A stretch of DNA of 64,000 bases, from positions 3,348,001-3,412,000 of the forward strand of contig NZ_CP049801.1 in assembly GCF_011578045.1 (NCBI RefSeq). Reading direction: 5' to 3'. This DNA comes from Acinetobacter shaoyimingii. GTDB taxonomy: Bacteria; Pseudomonadota; Gammaproteobacteria; Pseudomonadales; Moraxellaceae. The translations under genes were made by a program, and so were the position numbers. The notes beneath the pieces were generated by a model. That model saw only the letters and a list, made by a program, of their open reading frames with translations. It did not search any database and was not told the DNA's origin. Numbering within the stretch: position 1 is the first letter of the stretch; each line of letters opens with the position of its first letter. Positions 10,378 through 19,355 of the stretch are shown here, one piece after another.

Positions 10378-10423
10378 GGTTCACAATATGGTCTCTTGAT
10401 ATTCATGCATATGGTGACCCGCT

Positions 10424-10993
10424 ATGATTACAACCTCTGTTGCTGAAGCTGCGACACATTTAGCACAAGGTAAAGTCTTGGCTTATCCAACAGAAGCAGT
10501 ATGGGGATTGGGCTGTGACCCCTTCAATGAACGTGCATTTAATGAAATTCTTAAACTGAAACAACGCCCAATTGAAAAAGGTGTGATTTTATTGGCAGGT
10601 CAACTCAGCCAAGTTGAACATCTTTTACAAAAGCTCGATCCTAACATTCGTGAGCAAGTGATCGAAACGTGGAAAAATCCCACAACATCTGATCGCGCAA
10701 CCACGTGGCTGCTCCCAGCAGATGAACATATTCCCACATGGATTAAAGGCAATCACCCCAAAGTTGCTGTTCGTGTAACCAGCCATCCTTTATGTGTTGC
10801 CCTCTGTCGGACATTTAATGGTTTTATTGTCTCAACCAGTGCCAACCCTGCTGGATTGGATCCTGCTCGTTCACTTCAAGATGCTCAACACTATTTTGGC
10901 AATGACTTAAATTACTTGGATGGCGATTTAGGCACATGTCGTCAACCCAGTCGTATCATTGATGCCATCACAGGTGAAGTGGTTCGAGCTTAA
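10424..10993 (+). CDS. tsaC: L-threonylcarbamoyladenylate synthase TsaC
   Basis: A 189-residue Sua5/YciO/YrdC-domain enzyme. It makes threonylcarbamoyl-AMP from Thr, bicarbonate and ATP for the t6A37 modification of ANN-decoding tRNAs. Typical elements are AYPTEAVWGLGCDP near the N-terminus, the KQRP element, the VAVRVTSHP strand and STSANPAG (residues about 137-144). The length equals the single-domain TsaC form rather than two-domain Sua5. It follows dprA by 46 bases and is probably in the same transcription unit. Confidence 0.94.
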   Translation: MITTSVAEAATHLAQGKVLAYPTEAVWGLGCDPFNERAFNEILKLKQRPIEKGVILLAGQLSQVEHLLQKLDPNIREQVIETWKNPTTSDRATTWLLPADEHIPTWIKGNHPKVAVRVTSHPLCVALCRTFNGFIVSTSANPAGLDPARSLQDAQHYFGNDLNYLDGDLGTCRQPSRIIDAITGEVVRA

Positions 10994-11459
10994 GCGCTCG
11001 AACCTTTATAAATTTGAATAATAGCTGTATTTAATAAATTTATTTAGTCTTAAAAACTATTATTTAAGCAAAAAAAAAGCTCAGCCAAATAGGATAGGCT
11101 GAGCATAGAAAAGGATGTGATTGTCACATCCAGAGGGTTCGAAAATCTCGGATCAGATGTAAGTATATGTTGTTAAAGCAACATCATCTGGAATGAACGT
11201 ATTATGCATCAAATACATTTATTACACAAATTTCATAAACTGATTACAAATGGAGATCACAACTAATACATAAAAGATATTATGGCCATATGTTCAATTT
11301 AAGTAATTATTTTCATTTACTAAAAAATAAAAAAACTCAAAAGTAGATGTTTTGCAAATAAGCTTATTTGATTTTCTGATTAAAACCATTGGAAAAATAA
11401 AAGTTTGTTTGTTTGTTTTTTATTCATAAAATTCAATTTTAACTGTGTAAAGGGAAAAT
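10994..11459. other. Intergenic region holding a probable small RNA
   Basis: 466 bases without a protein gene, between tsaC (+) and the EamA exporter (-). The left two thirds hold three stable hairpins and a minus-strand terminator, described as a separate ncRNA entry. The remainder (11207-11459) is very AT-rich, with nothing else I can name. Confidence 0.7.
11070..11195 (-). ncRNA. Candidate small RNA with its own promoter and terminator
   Basis: On the minus strand a -10-like box CATAAT (11201-11206) is followed by a run of about 125 bases. Arms CAGATG and CATCTG (starting at 11190) enclose a smaller hairpin GTTG / CAAC. A perfect 8-base stem GGATGTGA / TCACATCC (11113-11131) follows. The run ends in an intrinsic terminator: GCTCAGCC / GGCTGAGC (11079-11104) then nine T on the minus strand. 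No open reading frame fits. It could instead be the processed 3' end of the EamA transcript, which stops 265 bases upstream. I do not recognise it as a named RNA. Confidence 0.42.
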
Positions 11460-12377
11460 TTAGGATGGCTTTAGCCATGAAGGTGCTTGCGTTGCTGTTT
11501 TTTTCTGCGCAATCGCAATACCGATTAAAATTACAACGCCACCAATGGTGTGATAAATCGTCCATGCCTCTTTTAACCAAAATAAAGCAATCACTGCAGT
11601 AGCGATTGGCATTAAGTTCATAAAAATACTGGTTCTATTGGGACCAATGCGCTGAACTGCGAGCATCCACACAAGTGGCGCAATAAGTGAAGGGAATATT
11701 CCAGCGTAGGCAACACTAGCGACATTTGTAGAATTGATTGGATCTAAACCTAAAATCACCACAAAAGGCAGATGATAAAGCAGTGCAAATGCTATCTGCA
11801 CATATAAGCTGATCATAAGTGAAATTTTTAACTGCCATTTTTTCAGAAACACACCATAAAAAGCATAGAAAAAAACAGCCAGCACCATGAGGATATCTCC
11901 CCAATGTCCACCTAGGTTCAACAAACTACTCAAATGCCCTTGGCCTACGACATAGATCAACCCAGAAAATGACAGTACGCTACCGATGACAGCAAATCGA
12001 TTTGGGATTTCTCTTAAAATCAAAATCGAAACAAAAATCGTAAATACAGGAATAAAGGCATTAATAATGCCCATATTGGTTGCAGTTGTATAATGCGCCG
12101 CACTATAAGCCAAGCCTTGATATAAGAACATACCACTGGCACTGAGTACTGCAAACTGAAGCCAATGCTGACGTATAAATGTTCTTTCTCGCCAAACAGG
12201 ACGCAGCATAAACGGGGTTAAAATTAAAAATGCCAATAACCAGCGATAAAAACTAATACTGATTGGGGAAATATAATCCGCAACATAACGCGTGACCACG
12301 ATATTTAATGACCAAATTAAGACAGCAACAATCGGGAGTGCAAATGCCCACCAAGCGTGGTGTGACTTTAAATTCAT
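11460..12377 (-). CDS. EamA / DMT superfamily transporter
   Basis: A 305-residue inner-membrane protein with about ten hydrophobic helices arranged as two EamA repeats (residues about 12-145 and 155-290). This is the standard length and layout of drug/metabolite exporters such as RhaT- and YdcZ-type carriers. The motif PISISFYRWLLAFLIL, in the third helix region, is typical of the first repeat. The substrate cannot be inferred. The start ATG at 12377 has AGGA ten bases upstream. It is transcribed away from the 12728 lipoprotein gene. Confidence 0.88.
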   Translation of the reverse strand: MNLKSHHAWWAFALPIVAVLIWSLNIVVTRYVADYISPISISFYRWLLAFLILTPFMLRPVWRERTFIRQHWLQFAVLSASGMFLYQGLAYSAAHYTTATNMGIINAFIPVFTIFVSILILREIPNRFAVIGSVLSFSGLIYVVGQGHLSSLLNLGGHWGDILMVLAVFFYAFYGVFLKKWQLKISLMISLYVQIAFALLYHLPFVVILGLDPINSTNVASVAYAGIFPSLIAPLVWMLAVQRIGPNRTSIFMNLMPIATAVIALFWLKEAWTIYHTIGGVVILIGIAIAQKKTATQAPSWLKPS

Positions 12378-12727
12378 ATGGATAATGTCCTGCTAAATCT
12401 TATCTTGATTATTGGCTCTATTTAATTTTTTCGTTGATCTTTAAATGCAACAGATCATTCTAAATAAGGCTGTACGTTAACATAAGCATTGGTTTTTTTT
12501 AAAGCACAACGAGCAACACATCAACATTATCATGACTCAAACAGGTCATTTCATTCCCCATAGCTCTACAAAAACACTATTGAACATTAATCAGTGATAT
12601 GTGACTTTAAAACTCGTTTTTTGAAACCTGTAGCATGATTGCTTCATATTTTCATATTTAAAACCCTCTATTTAGATCCATCCTGAATTTTTTATTACAA
12701 TTCAATTTAAACAACTTAGGCAAATCA
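12378..12727. other. Divergent intergenic region
   Basis: 350 bases without a gene between the divergent EamA and lipoprotein genes. For the lipoprotein side, TTGAAA (12621-12626) and TCATAT (12644-12649), 17 bases apart, form a plausible but weak promoter. I see no convincing operator or hairpin. Confidence 0.4.
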
Positions 12728-13258
12728 ATGAAAAAATTACTTATTGCATCTTTATGCATGACGGCACTTACACTTACTGCATGTGACAAAAAAAATAGTG
12801 ATGCGACGACATCAAACCACTCAAATACAACATCTGCACCAGCAAGTATTTCACTCAGTAAAGATAATGTTGCAGATATTAAAAATGACTTAACTCAGTT
12901 ACAAACCTTGTCAAACGCTAAATCTCAAGAAGCCTTAAAGTTCCAAGATGAAGCGAATAAAGCAGCAGAGCAAGGCAAAGCACCTGAACTCACTGCTGTG
13001 GTCAATAAAATGGAAAGCTTTGTGGTGAGCTTTAATAAAGATCTAGATGCTTTACCTATAAAAAGTAAAGAAGCAGATTCTATTCGCAGCAAAATGAAAC
13101 AATCTAATGACCTTGGTCTTGAGTTAGCAAAAGCCAGCATCAAAACCCCACCTGATATGGATAAAATCAACGCCCTACAGAAAAAAGCGGTCGATTTACA
13201 GCAAGAACTCATGACAGAAATGCAAACGCTTGAAGTGAAAGTCAATTCAAAAGCTTAA
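12728..13258 (+). CDS. Lipoprotein of unknown function (helical), paralogue of 14855-15496
   Basis: A 176-residue lipoprotein. It has a signal peptide with lipobox LTAC at residues 17-20, then a Ser/Thr/Asn-rich linker and a long helical segment rich in Lys, Gln and Glu (residues 45-176, likely coiled coil). It resembles the 14855 lipoprotein over that segment: both have FN-x-x-L-x-x-L followed by an acidic DSIR/DQIR element and a Gln-rich last helix. The Lys at +3 gives no clear retention signal, so outer-membrane location is likely. I do not recognise a family. AGG lies eight bases before the ATG. Confidence 0.8.
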   Translation: MKKLLIASLCMTALTLTACDKKNSDATTSNHSNTTSAPASISLSKDNVADIKNDLTQLQTLSNAKSQEALKFQDEANKAAEQGKAPELTAVVNKMESFVVSFNKDLDALPIKSKEADSIRSKMKQSNDLGLELAKASIKTPPDMDKINALQKKAVDLQQELMTEMQTLEVKVNSKA

Positions 13259-13348
13259 ATATCCAACATAGGATAATTAAAAGTCTAAACGAGACAGTAG
13301 ACATCATTTTGAGATTTCACTCAGCATTTTAAAATGCACGCTTCAGCA

Positions 13349-13375
13349 AAAAAGCAGGGATTCCCTGCTTTTTTT
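13349..13375. terminator. Bidirectional-looking intrinsic terminator
   Basis: Stem AAAGCAGGGA / TCCCTGCTTT (13351-13372) is flanked by A on the left and T on the right. It lies 93 bases past the lipoprotein stop. Confidence 0.8.
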
Positions 13376-13508
13376 GTGCAACCATTTTTACTTTTATTGA
13401 GCGCTTAAGCAGATTCATTGCGATCTTTATCTCAAACATAGCTTGTTCTCGGATTAAATTCCCTTTACAACATGGTATGTCAGATCAAATCTTCAAAAGG
13501 AATTTCAC

Positions 13509-14051
13509 ATGGCTTCAGTTTACGATATTCAAGTTAATACCATTCAGGGACAAGAAACTACACTCAATCAATATGCAGGCAAAGTTGTTTTGATTGTGAA
13601 TGTTGCTTCAAAATGTGGCCTTACACCACAATACGAAGGTCTGGAAAAACTTTATCAGGCCAAAAAAGATCAAGGTTTGGAGATTTTGGGTTTTCCTGCC
13701 AATAATTTCTTAGAGCAAGAACCTGGTACTGACAATGAAATCCAAAGTTTTTGTTCAGTTAACTATGATGTCCACTTTCCACTTTTTGCAAAAATCTCTG
13801 TGGCGGGTGAAGACAAACATCCCCTATATCACACCTTAATTCAAGCCGTACCAGAGCGAATTGGTGAAGGTCCTTGGTGGAAAGATTTAGTCGACTATGG
13901 TTTAACCCCTAATCCGAAACCAGAAGTTCTATGGAACTTTGAAAAATTCTTAGTCAACAAAAAAGGTGAAGTCGTTGCACGATTTGCACCAGACATTACA
14001 GCTGAAGACCCACGTTTGCTTGAGGCGATTCAACGCGAACTCGATGCTTAA
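13509..14051 (+). CDS. Glutathione peroxidase
   Basis: A 180-residue thioredoxin-fold peroxidase that reduces hydrogen and lipid peroxides. The catalytic Cys is in NVASKCGLTPQY (residues about 30-41), and the Gln/Asn and Trp of the tetrad are in FPANNFLEQEPG and WNFEKFLV. The active residue is Cys, not Sec. Bacterial members such as BtuE often use thioredoxin as well as glutathione. The ATG at 13509 has AGGA seven bases upstream. It stands alone between two lipoprotein genes. Confidence 0.93.
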   Translation: MASVYDIQVNTIQGQETTLNQYAGKVVLIVNVASKCGLTPQYEGLEKLYQAKKDQGLEILGFPANNFLEQEPGTDNEIQSFCSVNYDVHFPLFAKISVAGEDKHPLYHTLIQAVPERIGEGPWWKDLVDYGLTPNPKPEVLWNFEKFLVNKKGEVVARFAPDITAEDPRLLEAIQRELDA

Positions 14052-14277
14052 ATAAAAGTATATTTCGTTCAATAAATGACATAAATATGAGTATGTAGCA
14101 CAATCGCACATACTCATTATTTATAATACAATCATAAAGTTATAAGATTTTACAAAAGAAATCTTCTTAATTTATCCACTATTTTTATATTTCAACAACA
14201 ATTCATTCACTATTTTTCAATGACTTAAGCCTAGGATGACTCTATCGAAACAACGATAATCCCTAAGAGGTTGTGTC

Positions 14278-14685
14278 ATGAATACATTCGTTAAAGCAAT
14301 TGTTTTATCTTTATCTACTGCTTTAGTTGCTGCTCCTGTAATGGCTGCACCTCAAGATCATCGTGGGTTTGATGACCGTCACGCAACACATGCTCCCGTG
14401 CATCAACAAAAAAATGGCTATGATCAAAAACAGTATAGCCATCATAATCAGCAATATTCAAAACAGCAGTATTTAAATAATAGTAAAAAGGTCAATCCGT
14501 CACGTGATTGGAAAGTAGGACAAAAAGTACCAGCTCAATACCGTGTTAATAGCTATAAAGTTGATCATAAATTGATGAAAAAAATGAGTAAACCTGCTAA
14601 AAACCAGCAATGGATCAAGATCAATGGCGACTATGTTTTGGTCAATGCAAAAAGCAATACGATTTTAAAAATCATCAACGGCTAA
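14278..14685 (+). CDS. RcnB family periplasmic protein
   Basis: A 135-residue secreted protein. Its signal peptide ends at VMAAPQ (about residue 25). A His/Gln/Tyr-rich middle (residues 30-70) follows, then the RcnB-type domain with W-K-V-G-Q, P-A-Q-Y-R, V-D-H and the closing W-I-K-I-N-G-D-Y-V-L-V. In E. coli RcnB takes part in nickel/cobalt homeostasis, and the His-rich segment here fits metal binding. No rcnA exporter is adjacent, so the physiological metal is not assigned. Confidence 0.82.
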   Translation: MNTFVKAIVLSLSTALVAAPVMAAPQDHRGFDDRHATHAPVHQQKNGYDQKQYSHHNQQYSKQQYLNNSKKVNPSRDWKVGQKVPAQYRVNSYKVDHKLMKKMSKPAKNQQWIKINGDYVLVNAKSNTILKIING

Positions 14686-14726
14686 TCTAGACATTGCGAT
14701 TTTAATCATACAACTTTCCCCAAATT

Positions 14727-14749
14727 GAGCACTTTGGTGCTCTTTTTTT
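14727..14749 (+). terminator. Terminator of the RcnB-like gene
   Basis: Stem GAGCAC (14727-14732), loop TTTG, stem GTGCTC (14737-14742), then seven T. It begins 42 bases after the stop. Confidence 0.88.
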
Positions 14750-14854
14750 AATTTGAGAAGTATTAAATTGTTATTTGTTTGCAACAATCACTATTTTCTA
14801 CACATTTAGCTTATATATTGATTTCATATTAAAAAACTGTTTATGGGATGAAAA

Positions 14855-15496
14855 TTGATTGTGATGAAAAAACTGATTCAAGGTGCACTCATTCCTTTTT
14901 CGCTTTTTGCCTTTGTGATGTTAATCATTGGTTGTGATCCAAGCATGCAGACTGCTGCAGAACATGATCAAGATAACGATGCCGTTACTCAGCAAGAACA
15001 GCCAAAACAAAACAATAAAGAAAGTGACAATGATGAAGCTCCCTCTGAACGTGATCTTGCATCCAATCAATCTGAATTGAAAAGTGGTAATTTCTTTTAT
15101 ATTGCCAGTGATGTTGCGCTCATGCAGTCAAAAACAGGGCGTTATGTGAGTGAACTTCAAAAAACCCAAGAACAATTTCAGCAGGCTTTAGACAGCAAAA
15201 ATACAGCACAGTTAGAAAGCACCGCAAACCATTTGTATAGCCAATTGAATGGATTTAACCAAGCACTCAATGGTTTGGATTTAAGAACTCAAGAAATAGA
15301 CCAAATTCGCCAGAACTTAATGAAAGCCAATAAGGAAGCATTAAAATCGCCATACTTGAATGGTGAAATAGACATATCACAAATTGATGTTAAAAAAGTT
15401 CAACAACAAATGACCTCGATTCAAAGTGAAATGCTCAAACTGGCTGCCATGATTCTTGCACCAGAAGATAAGAATGATCAACAGAACCAAAGCTAA
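14855..15496 (+). CDS. Lipoprotein of unknown function, paralogue of 12728-13258
   Basis: About 213 residues. The signal peptide has lipobox MLIIGC. An acidic Gln/Asn/Asp-rich linker (residues 30-75) and a helical C-terminal domain similar to the 12728 lipoprotein follow. The start is uncertain: GGGA (14845-14848) is six bases from a TTG at 14855, twelve from a GTG and fifteen from the ATG at 14864, giving a product of 213, 211 or 210 residues. Asp at +2 after the lipid-bearing Cys would, by E. coli rules, favour inner-membrane retention, unlike its paralogue. The function is unknown. Confidence 0.75.
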   Translation: MIVMKKLIQGALIPFSLFAFVMLIIGCDPSMQTAAEHDQDNDAVTQQEQPKQNNKESDNDEAPSERDLASNQSELKSGNFFYIASDVALMQSKTGRYVSELQKTQEQFQQALDSKNTAQLESTANHLYSQLNGFNQALNGLDLRTQEIDQIRQNLMKANKEALKSPYLNGEIDISQIDVKKVQQQMTSIQSEMLKLAAMILAPEDKNDQQNQS

Positions 15497-15513
15497 AGAA
15501 TATTTAATCCATT

Positions 15514-15546
15514 AAAAAAGCCCTTTGCAATAAAAGGGCTTTTTTA
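15514..15546. terminator. Bidirectional terminator between convergent genes
   Basis: AAAAAAGCCCTTT and AAAGGGCTTTTTT pair across an 8-base loop (15514-15546). The hairpin lies between the lipoprotein and the alcohol dehydrogenase, serving either strand. Confidence 0.85.
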
Positions 15547-15586
15547 AAATCAAATTTTAAGAATTTTTCAAATCTGTAAATAAAGC

Positions 15587-16621
15587 TTATTTCAATCGCA
15601 TATCGACCACGATACGACCATCAATTTTACCGTGTTCCATTCGGTTAAAAATATCATTGATATTTTCAAGCGGTTCAACATGTATATGCGCTTTCACTTT
15701 ACCACGTGCTGCAATATCGAGGGCTTCTTTTAAGTCCAAACGTGTTCCGACAATTGAACCACGTACCGTGATACCGTCAAGCACCATATCAAAGATAGAC
15801 AAATCGAATTTACCCGGCGGCAAACCATTTAAGACCATGGTTCCACCACGGCGTACAATCGCAACAGCCTGTTCAAATGCTTTCGGTGAAACGGCGGTCA
15901 CCAACACACCATGACATCCATCACCTGTCGCCTCTAGAACTGCATCTTTGACATCAACTTTCAATGCATTAATACTAACATCTGCACCTAGGCTTTTCGC
16001 CAGCTCAAGTTTTGAATCATCTACATCGATGGCAACCACATTAAAGCCCATGGTTTTTGCATATTGCACTGCAACATGGCCTAAACCACCAATACCTGAA
16101 ATTGCGACCCAATCACCAGTTTTGGCTTCAGTCATTTTCAGACCTTTATAAACCGTCACCCCTGCACATAAGATCGGCGCGATTTCCAACAAATCAACAC
16201 CCTCAGGAATCACCCCTACGTATTCACCATCGGCAAGGCAGTATTCAGCAAAACTTCCGTTGACTGAATAGCCTGAGTTTTGCTGTTCTTTACACAAGGT
16301 TTCCCAACCTGCATAACAATGATCACAATGCCCACATGCAGAATATAACCAAGGAATACCCACCAAATCTCCAACTTTGAGATGATCAATGCCTGCACCA
16401 ATTTCAATCACTTCTCCAACACCTTCATGTCCTGGAATAAATGGAAGCGTCGGTTTGATTGGCCAATCCCCTTGCATGGCATGTAAATCTGTATGGCAAA
16501 TCCCAGTGGCAATAATTTTGACTAAAACCTTACCTGGTGAAACTTGTGGAATAGGCACTTGTTTAATTTCTAATGGCTGACTAAATGCTGTAACAACAGC
16601 TGCTTTCATGGTCCCTTGCAT
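15587..16621 (-). CDS. adhP: Zinc-dependent alcohol dehydrogenase (AdhP type)
   Basis: A 344-residue medium-chain dehydrogenase that oxidises primary alcohols to aldehydes with NAD. The catalytic-zinc Cys is in GICHTDLH and the His-Glu pair in GHEGVGEV. The structural-zinc cluster [17 protein letters not shown] has four Cys (residues about 95-111). The nucleotide fold carries [13 protein letters not shown] and a binding Asp in AIDVDDSKL, which favours NAD over NADP. The start at 16621 is chosen because AGGGAG lies eight bases upstream; an internal ATG four codons later has poorer spacing. It stands alone. Confidence 0.93.
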   Translation of the reverse strand: MQGTMKAAVVTAFSQPLEIKQVPIPQVSPGKVLVKIIATGICHTDLHAMQGDWPIKPTLPFIPGHEGVGEVIEIGAGIDHLKVGDLVGIPWLYSACGHCDHCYAGWETLCKEQQNSGYSVNGSFAEYCLADGEYVGVIPEGVDLLEIAPILCAGVTVYKGLKMTEAKTGDWVAISGIGGLGHVAVQYAKTMGFNVVAIDVDDSKLELAKSLGADVSINALKVDVKDAVLEATGDGCHGVLVTAVSPKAFEQAVAIVRRGGTMVLNGLPPGKFDLSIFDMVLDGITVRGSIVGTRLDLKEALDIAARGKVKAHIHVEPLENINDIFNRMEHGKIDGRIVVDMRLK

Positions 16622-16826
16622 ATCTAAAACTCCCTAACGTATTGGTTTACATCATCTCTTTCAGGTGATGATGCCTTTGTAATGATCTGTTATGAACATA
16701 CGTTTACTTAGGTAGGTTTTTGGTAGGTTTCAAATAAACTTAAGGCTATGAAATCGAATAAAAATCCAAATAATCATTGCTTTTATACATAAATTTTAAT
16801 GATTTTTAACATAAAAATATTCAGTT
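16622..16826. other. Promoter-side gap of adhP
   Basis: 205 AT-rich bases with repeated AGGTAGGTTTTTGGTAGGTTT-like motifs near 16710-16730. No gene is visible. The short direct repeat TAGGTTT could be regulatory, but I see no recognised operator. Confidence 0.3.
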
Positions 16827-17280
16827 TCAATTTGCTGCTGACGTGACATTACATTCTTTGTCTTGCCCTAGAGCACGTTTCACGTCCTGCTTAAAACGCG
16901 TACGGGGAAATGGATAGTTACTTGGCAAATATACAGTGAGTCGTGTTTTATTATTTTTTAATCCTTCAACTGTTGTTTTATGAAAATAAATACCTCCTTC
17001 GCCACGCGCAAATAACGTACCCATCTCTAAGTCTTGTTCCAAACGATTATCACTAAAAATAAATATTTCTTTATCTGTATCTGTAAATGCGACACAACGT
17101 CCATAAGCTTGTTTTAAATGGTTAAATGCTGTCTGATAATTGATCTCTAATTCGGTGCTTAATCCATTCTCAAATGAATTTGCAACCAATGCTGCTTCTG
17201 AAGGTTGGCTTGGCGTGAGTACATAGTTGGTTTGACAGGCTGTCATCAACATACCGCCAAAGCTAAATAAGACTATTTTA
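16827..17280 (-). pseudogene. Lipoprotein gene missing its 5' end through IS insertion
   Basis: The downstream part encodes about 141 residues from an internal ATG at 17252, beginning MLMTAC, a lipobox. Reading further upstream in the same frame gives KIVLFSFGGMLMTAC, the hydrophobic core of a lipoprotein signal peptide. That frame runs straight into the IS terminus at 17281. The original start and charged N-region have therefore been separated by the insertion. Starting at 17252 would leave almost no signal peptide, so export is doubtful. The mature part is compact, with two Cys and no recognised family. Confidence 0.75.
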
Positions 17281-18254
17281 ACCCGAATCGCGGATAAGAA
17301 ATTGACTTGAAAAATAGAAGGACTAGAGCCATCAGTTGAGTTACCACACCAAACTCACAACCCTAGTCCTAATGTTCAATAGTACCGAATTATTCTGCTT
17401 AATTGATGACTTTTTTCTACAATTTGAAGCAACTTATTGGAAATTTCTCAAGCAAGATGGCAAACTTTCAAGAATCCGAGTTGCTCAACTCAGTCTTTCA
17501 GAAATTATCTTTATTGCTATTTGGTATAAATCCTCTCATTTCACTAATTTCAAAGCCTTTTTCACTTGGTTAAAAGAAGATAAAAGCTATTTATTTAAGT
17601 ACTTGCCTTGCTATCAAAGGATGATTCATCTGATCAATATGCACCAATTGGCTCTACACGCTTTGCATGTGGCGCTGATGAAAGGTCAAGAAACACAATA
17701 TTTATGGATTGATTCAACAACTCTGCCAGTTTGTAAAAATCAACGTATTCAACGCCATAAATCATTAGTCCAAATTGCATCACGCGGTAGAAGCTCAATG
17801 GGTTGGTTCTATGGCTGTAAATTACATATTGCGATGAATCAATTTGGTGAAATTACCTGTTCTGCTTTATCGAATGGACATGTTGCTGACATAAAAATGG
17901 TTGAGCAATTAGTTGATGGCCTAAAAGGAAAAATTTACGGGGATCGAGGCTACATCAGCCAAGAATTAAAGCGCAGGCTGCAAGTTCAAGGTATTGATTT
18001 AATTACTTATCATCGGAGGAACATGGAATCTGTTCAACTCAGTGCATCAGATGAATATCACCTAAGGCAACGCAATAAGATAGAAACATTATTCAGCTTA
18101 TTGAAAGGGCAATATCATTTAGTGACGAGTAAAGCACGTAGTACTTATGGATTTCTCAGCGGAATTTATGCTTCGTTATGTGCATATCAATTAACCCATC
18201 GAAATAAGCCAACGATTCAAATTATGGAGTCATCGGCTTAAGCAGGATTCGGGT
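17281..18254 (+). mobile_element. IS982-family insertion sequence, copy 1
   Basis: A complete 974-base element. The left end ACCCGAATC and the right end GATTCGGGT are inverted repeats; the match continues imperfectly to about 27 bases. It is flanked by a 7-base target duplication, TATTTTA (17274-17280 and 18255-18261). It encodes one transposase and has the same protein sequence as the second copy at 40172-41145. It interrupts the lipoprotein gene on its left and sits upstream of the SDR gene on its right. Confidence 0.95.
17372..18241 (+). CDS. IS982-family transposase (copy 1)
   Basis: A 289-residue DDE transposase. The catalytic residues are visible as Asp in WIDSTTLPV, Asp in YGDRGYIS and Glu in RNKIETLFSLLK, with the YxxG-like SMGWFYGCKLH strand between them. 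The frame extends upstream to a TTG at 17336, but the ATG at 17372 (beginning MFNSTEL) is the more usual family start. The stop overlaps the right inverted-repeat region. The gene is intact and identical in protein sequence to copy 2, suggesting recent activity. Confidence 0.94.
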   Translation: MFNSTELFCLIDDFFLQFEATYWKFLKQDGKLSRIRVAQLSLSEIIFIAIWYKSSHFTNFKAFFTWLKEDKSYLFKYLPCYQRMIHLINMHQLALHALHVALMKGQETQYLWIDSTTLPVCKNQRIQRHKSLVQIASRGRSSMGWFYGCKLHIAMNQFGEITCSALSNGHVADIKMVEQLVDGLKGKIYGDRGYISQELKRRLQVQGIDLITYHRRNMESVQLSASDEYHLRQRNKIETLFSLLKGQYHLVTSKARSTYGFLSGIYASLCAYQLTHRNKPTIQIMESSA

Positions 18255-18261
18255 TATTTTA

Positions 18262-18531
18262 GAATAATATTTAAACTTCAACATGTTGGTATTTTGAGTA
18301 TAGTTGTTGATTTTGATTATTTTAGATTAACAAATCATAGGGTTATGACAACATTTTAAATGTAATGATTTAGCTCATCTAATTATCCTAGATATGGGAA
18401 ACATAACTATAAAAATACCGTCTATTTCTATTTAAAACTTGGTTATAAATAAACAATCAATCGATAGCAAAAATTATTTCCATCTGATTTTTATGATTCA
18501 AAAATCAAATATTTGAGTGAGAAAGCATCTT
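18262..18531. other. Gap between IS copy 1 and the SDR gene
   Basis: 270 AT-rich bases. This is the original shared upstream region of the disrupted lipoprotein gene and the SDR gene, now with the IS on its left. No terminator or operator is evident. Confidence 0.4.
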
Positions 18532-19263
18532 ATGAATAAGAAAGTTGCCATTATTTCAGGCGGTTCTCGTGGTTTAGGTCAAGCTATTGCCATTGGACTT
18601 GCTCAAGATGGCTATCAAGTTGTAATCAGCTATGCTCAAAGTGCTGAAAAAGCCCAAAGTATTGTCAATATGATTACAGAATTCGGCGGAACAGCATTGG
18701 CCATCAAAGCAGATGTATCCATTGAAAATGATGTCAGTCATTTATTTTCAAAAACCAAAGCTGAATTTGGACAGATCGACGTTGTCATTAACACAGCAGC
18801 AATTTCAGTTTTAAAACCACTGTCTGAGTTTAGTCTTGTAGATTTCAATCGTGTCATTTCCATCAATTTAACAGGGACTTTCCATATTTTAAAACAAGCA
18901 GCTGCACATATAAGCAAAGGTGGAAGAATTTTAACTTTTTCTAGTAATGTTGTTACCTCCTTACCTCCTACTTATGCTGCTTATGCTGCATCCAAAGCAG
19001 CTGTTGAAGCGTTAAGTAAAACCTTTTCTAAAGAATTACGTGGGCGTGGAGTTACAGTCAATATTGTTTCCCCTGGTCCAACAGCAACAGATATGTTTTT
19101 AGAAGGTAAGTCTGAAGAATTGGTCAATCAATTTGCCCAAGCTTCGCCCTTAGAGCGTTTAGGTACACCCGAAGATATTGTTCGTGTGGTACGTTTTTTG
19201 GTTGGTCCAGATGCCGCTTGGATTAATGGGCAAGTCATTAAAGTGAATGGTGGAGCAAATTAG
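18532..19263 (+). CDS. SDR family oxidoreductase (FabG-like)
   Basis: A 243-residue classical short-chain dehydrogenase. The cofactor motif SGGSRGLGQAIA is at residues 9-20, NTAAI replaces the usual NNAG, and the catalytic YAASK lies at about 150. The C-terminal GPDAAWINGQVIKVNGG is typical of 3-oxoacyl-ACP-reductase-like members. The start is the ATG at 18532; a GTG 15 bases earlier overlaps the GTGAGAAAG ribosome site. The substrate is not readable, and several SDRs in a genome share this pattern. It stands alone next to an IS. Confidence 0.88.
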   Translation: MNKKVAIISGGSRGLGQAIAIGLAQDGYQVVISYAQSAEKAQSIVNMITEFGGTALAIKADVSIENDVSHLFSKTKAEFGQIDVVINTAAISVLKPLSEFSLVDFNRVISINLTGTFHILKQAAAHISKGGRILTFSSNVVTSLPPTYAAYAASKAAVEALSKTFSKELRGRGVTVNIVSPGPTATDMFLEGKSEELVNQFAQASPLERLGTPEDIVRVVRFLVGPDAAWINGQVIKVNGGAN

Positions 19264-19298
19264 TTTTTGTATTCAAAAATAGATCATGGTCATGCTGT

Positions 19299-19338
19299 TA
19301 AATTTGGATGCATCTTCATAACGAAGCATCCAAATTTA
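19299..19338. terminator. Long hairpin between convergent genes
   Basis: Arms TAAATTTGGATGC and GCATCCAAATTTA (13 bases) enclose a 14-base loop, between the SDR gene and the 19356 gene. There is no long T-tract, so termination strength is uncertain. Confidence 0.55.
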
Positions 19339-19355
19339 ACCATACACACTTTAGC

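Noticed and set aside
11130..11150. A GGTTCGAA piece suggestive of a tRNA T-arm
   Set aside because: No acceptor stem, D-arm or anticodon arm fits around it, and the adjacent 8-base stem has a 3-base loop rather than 7.
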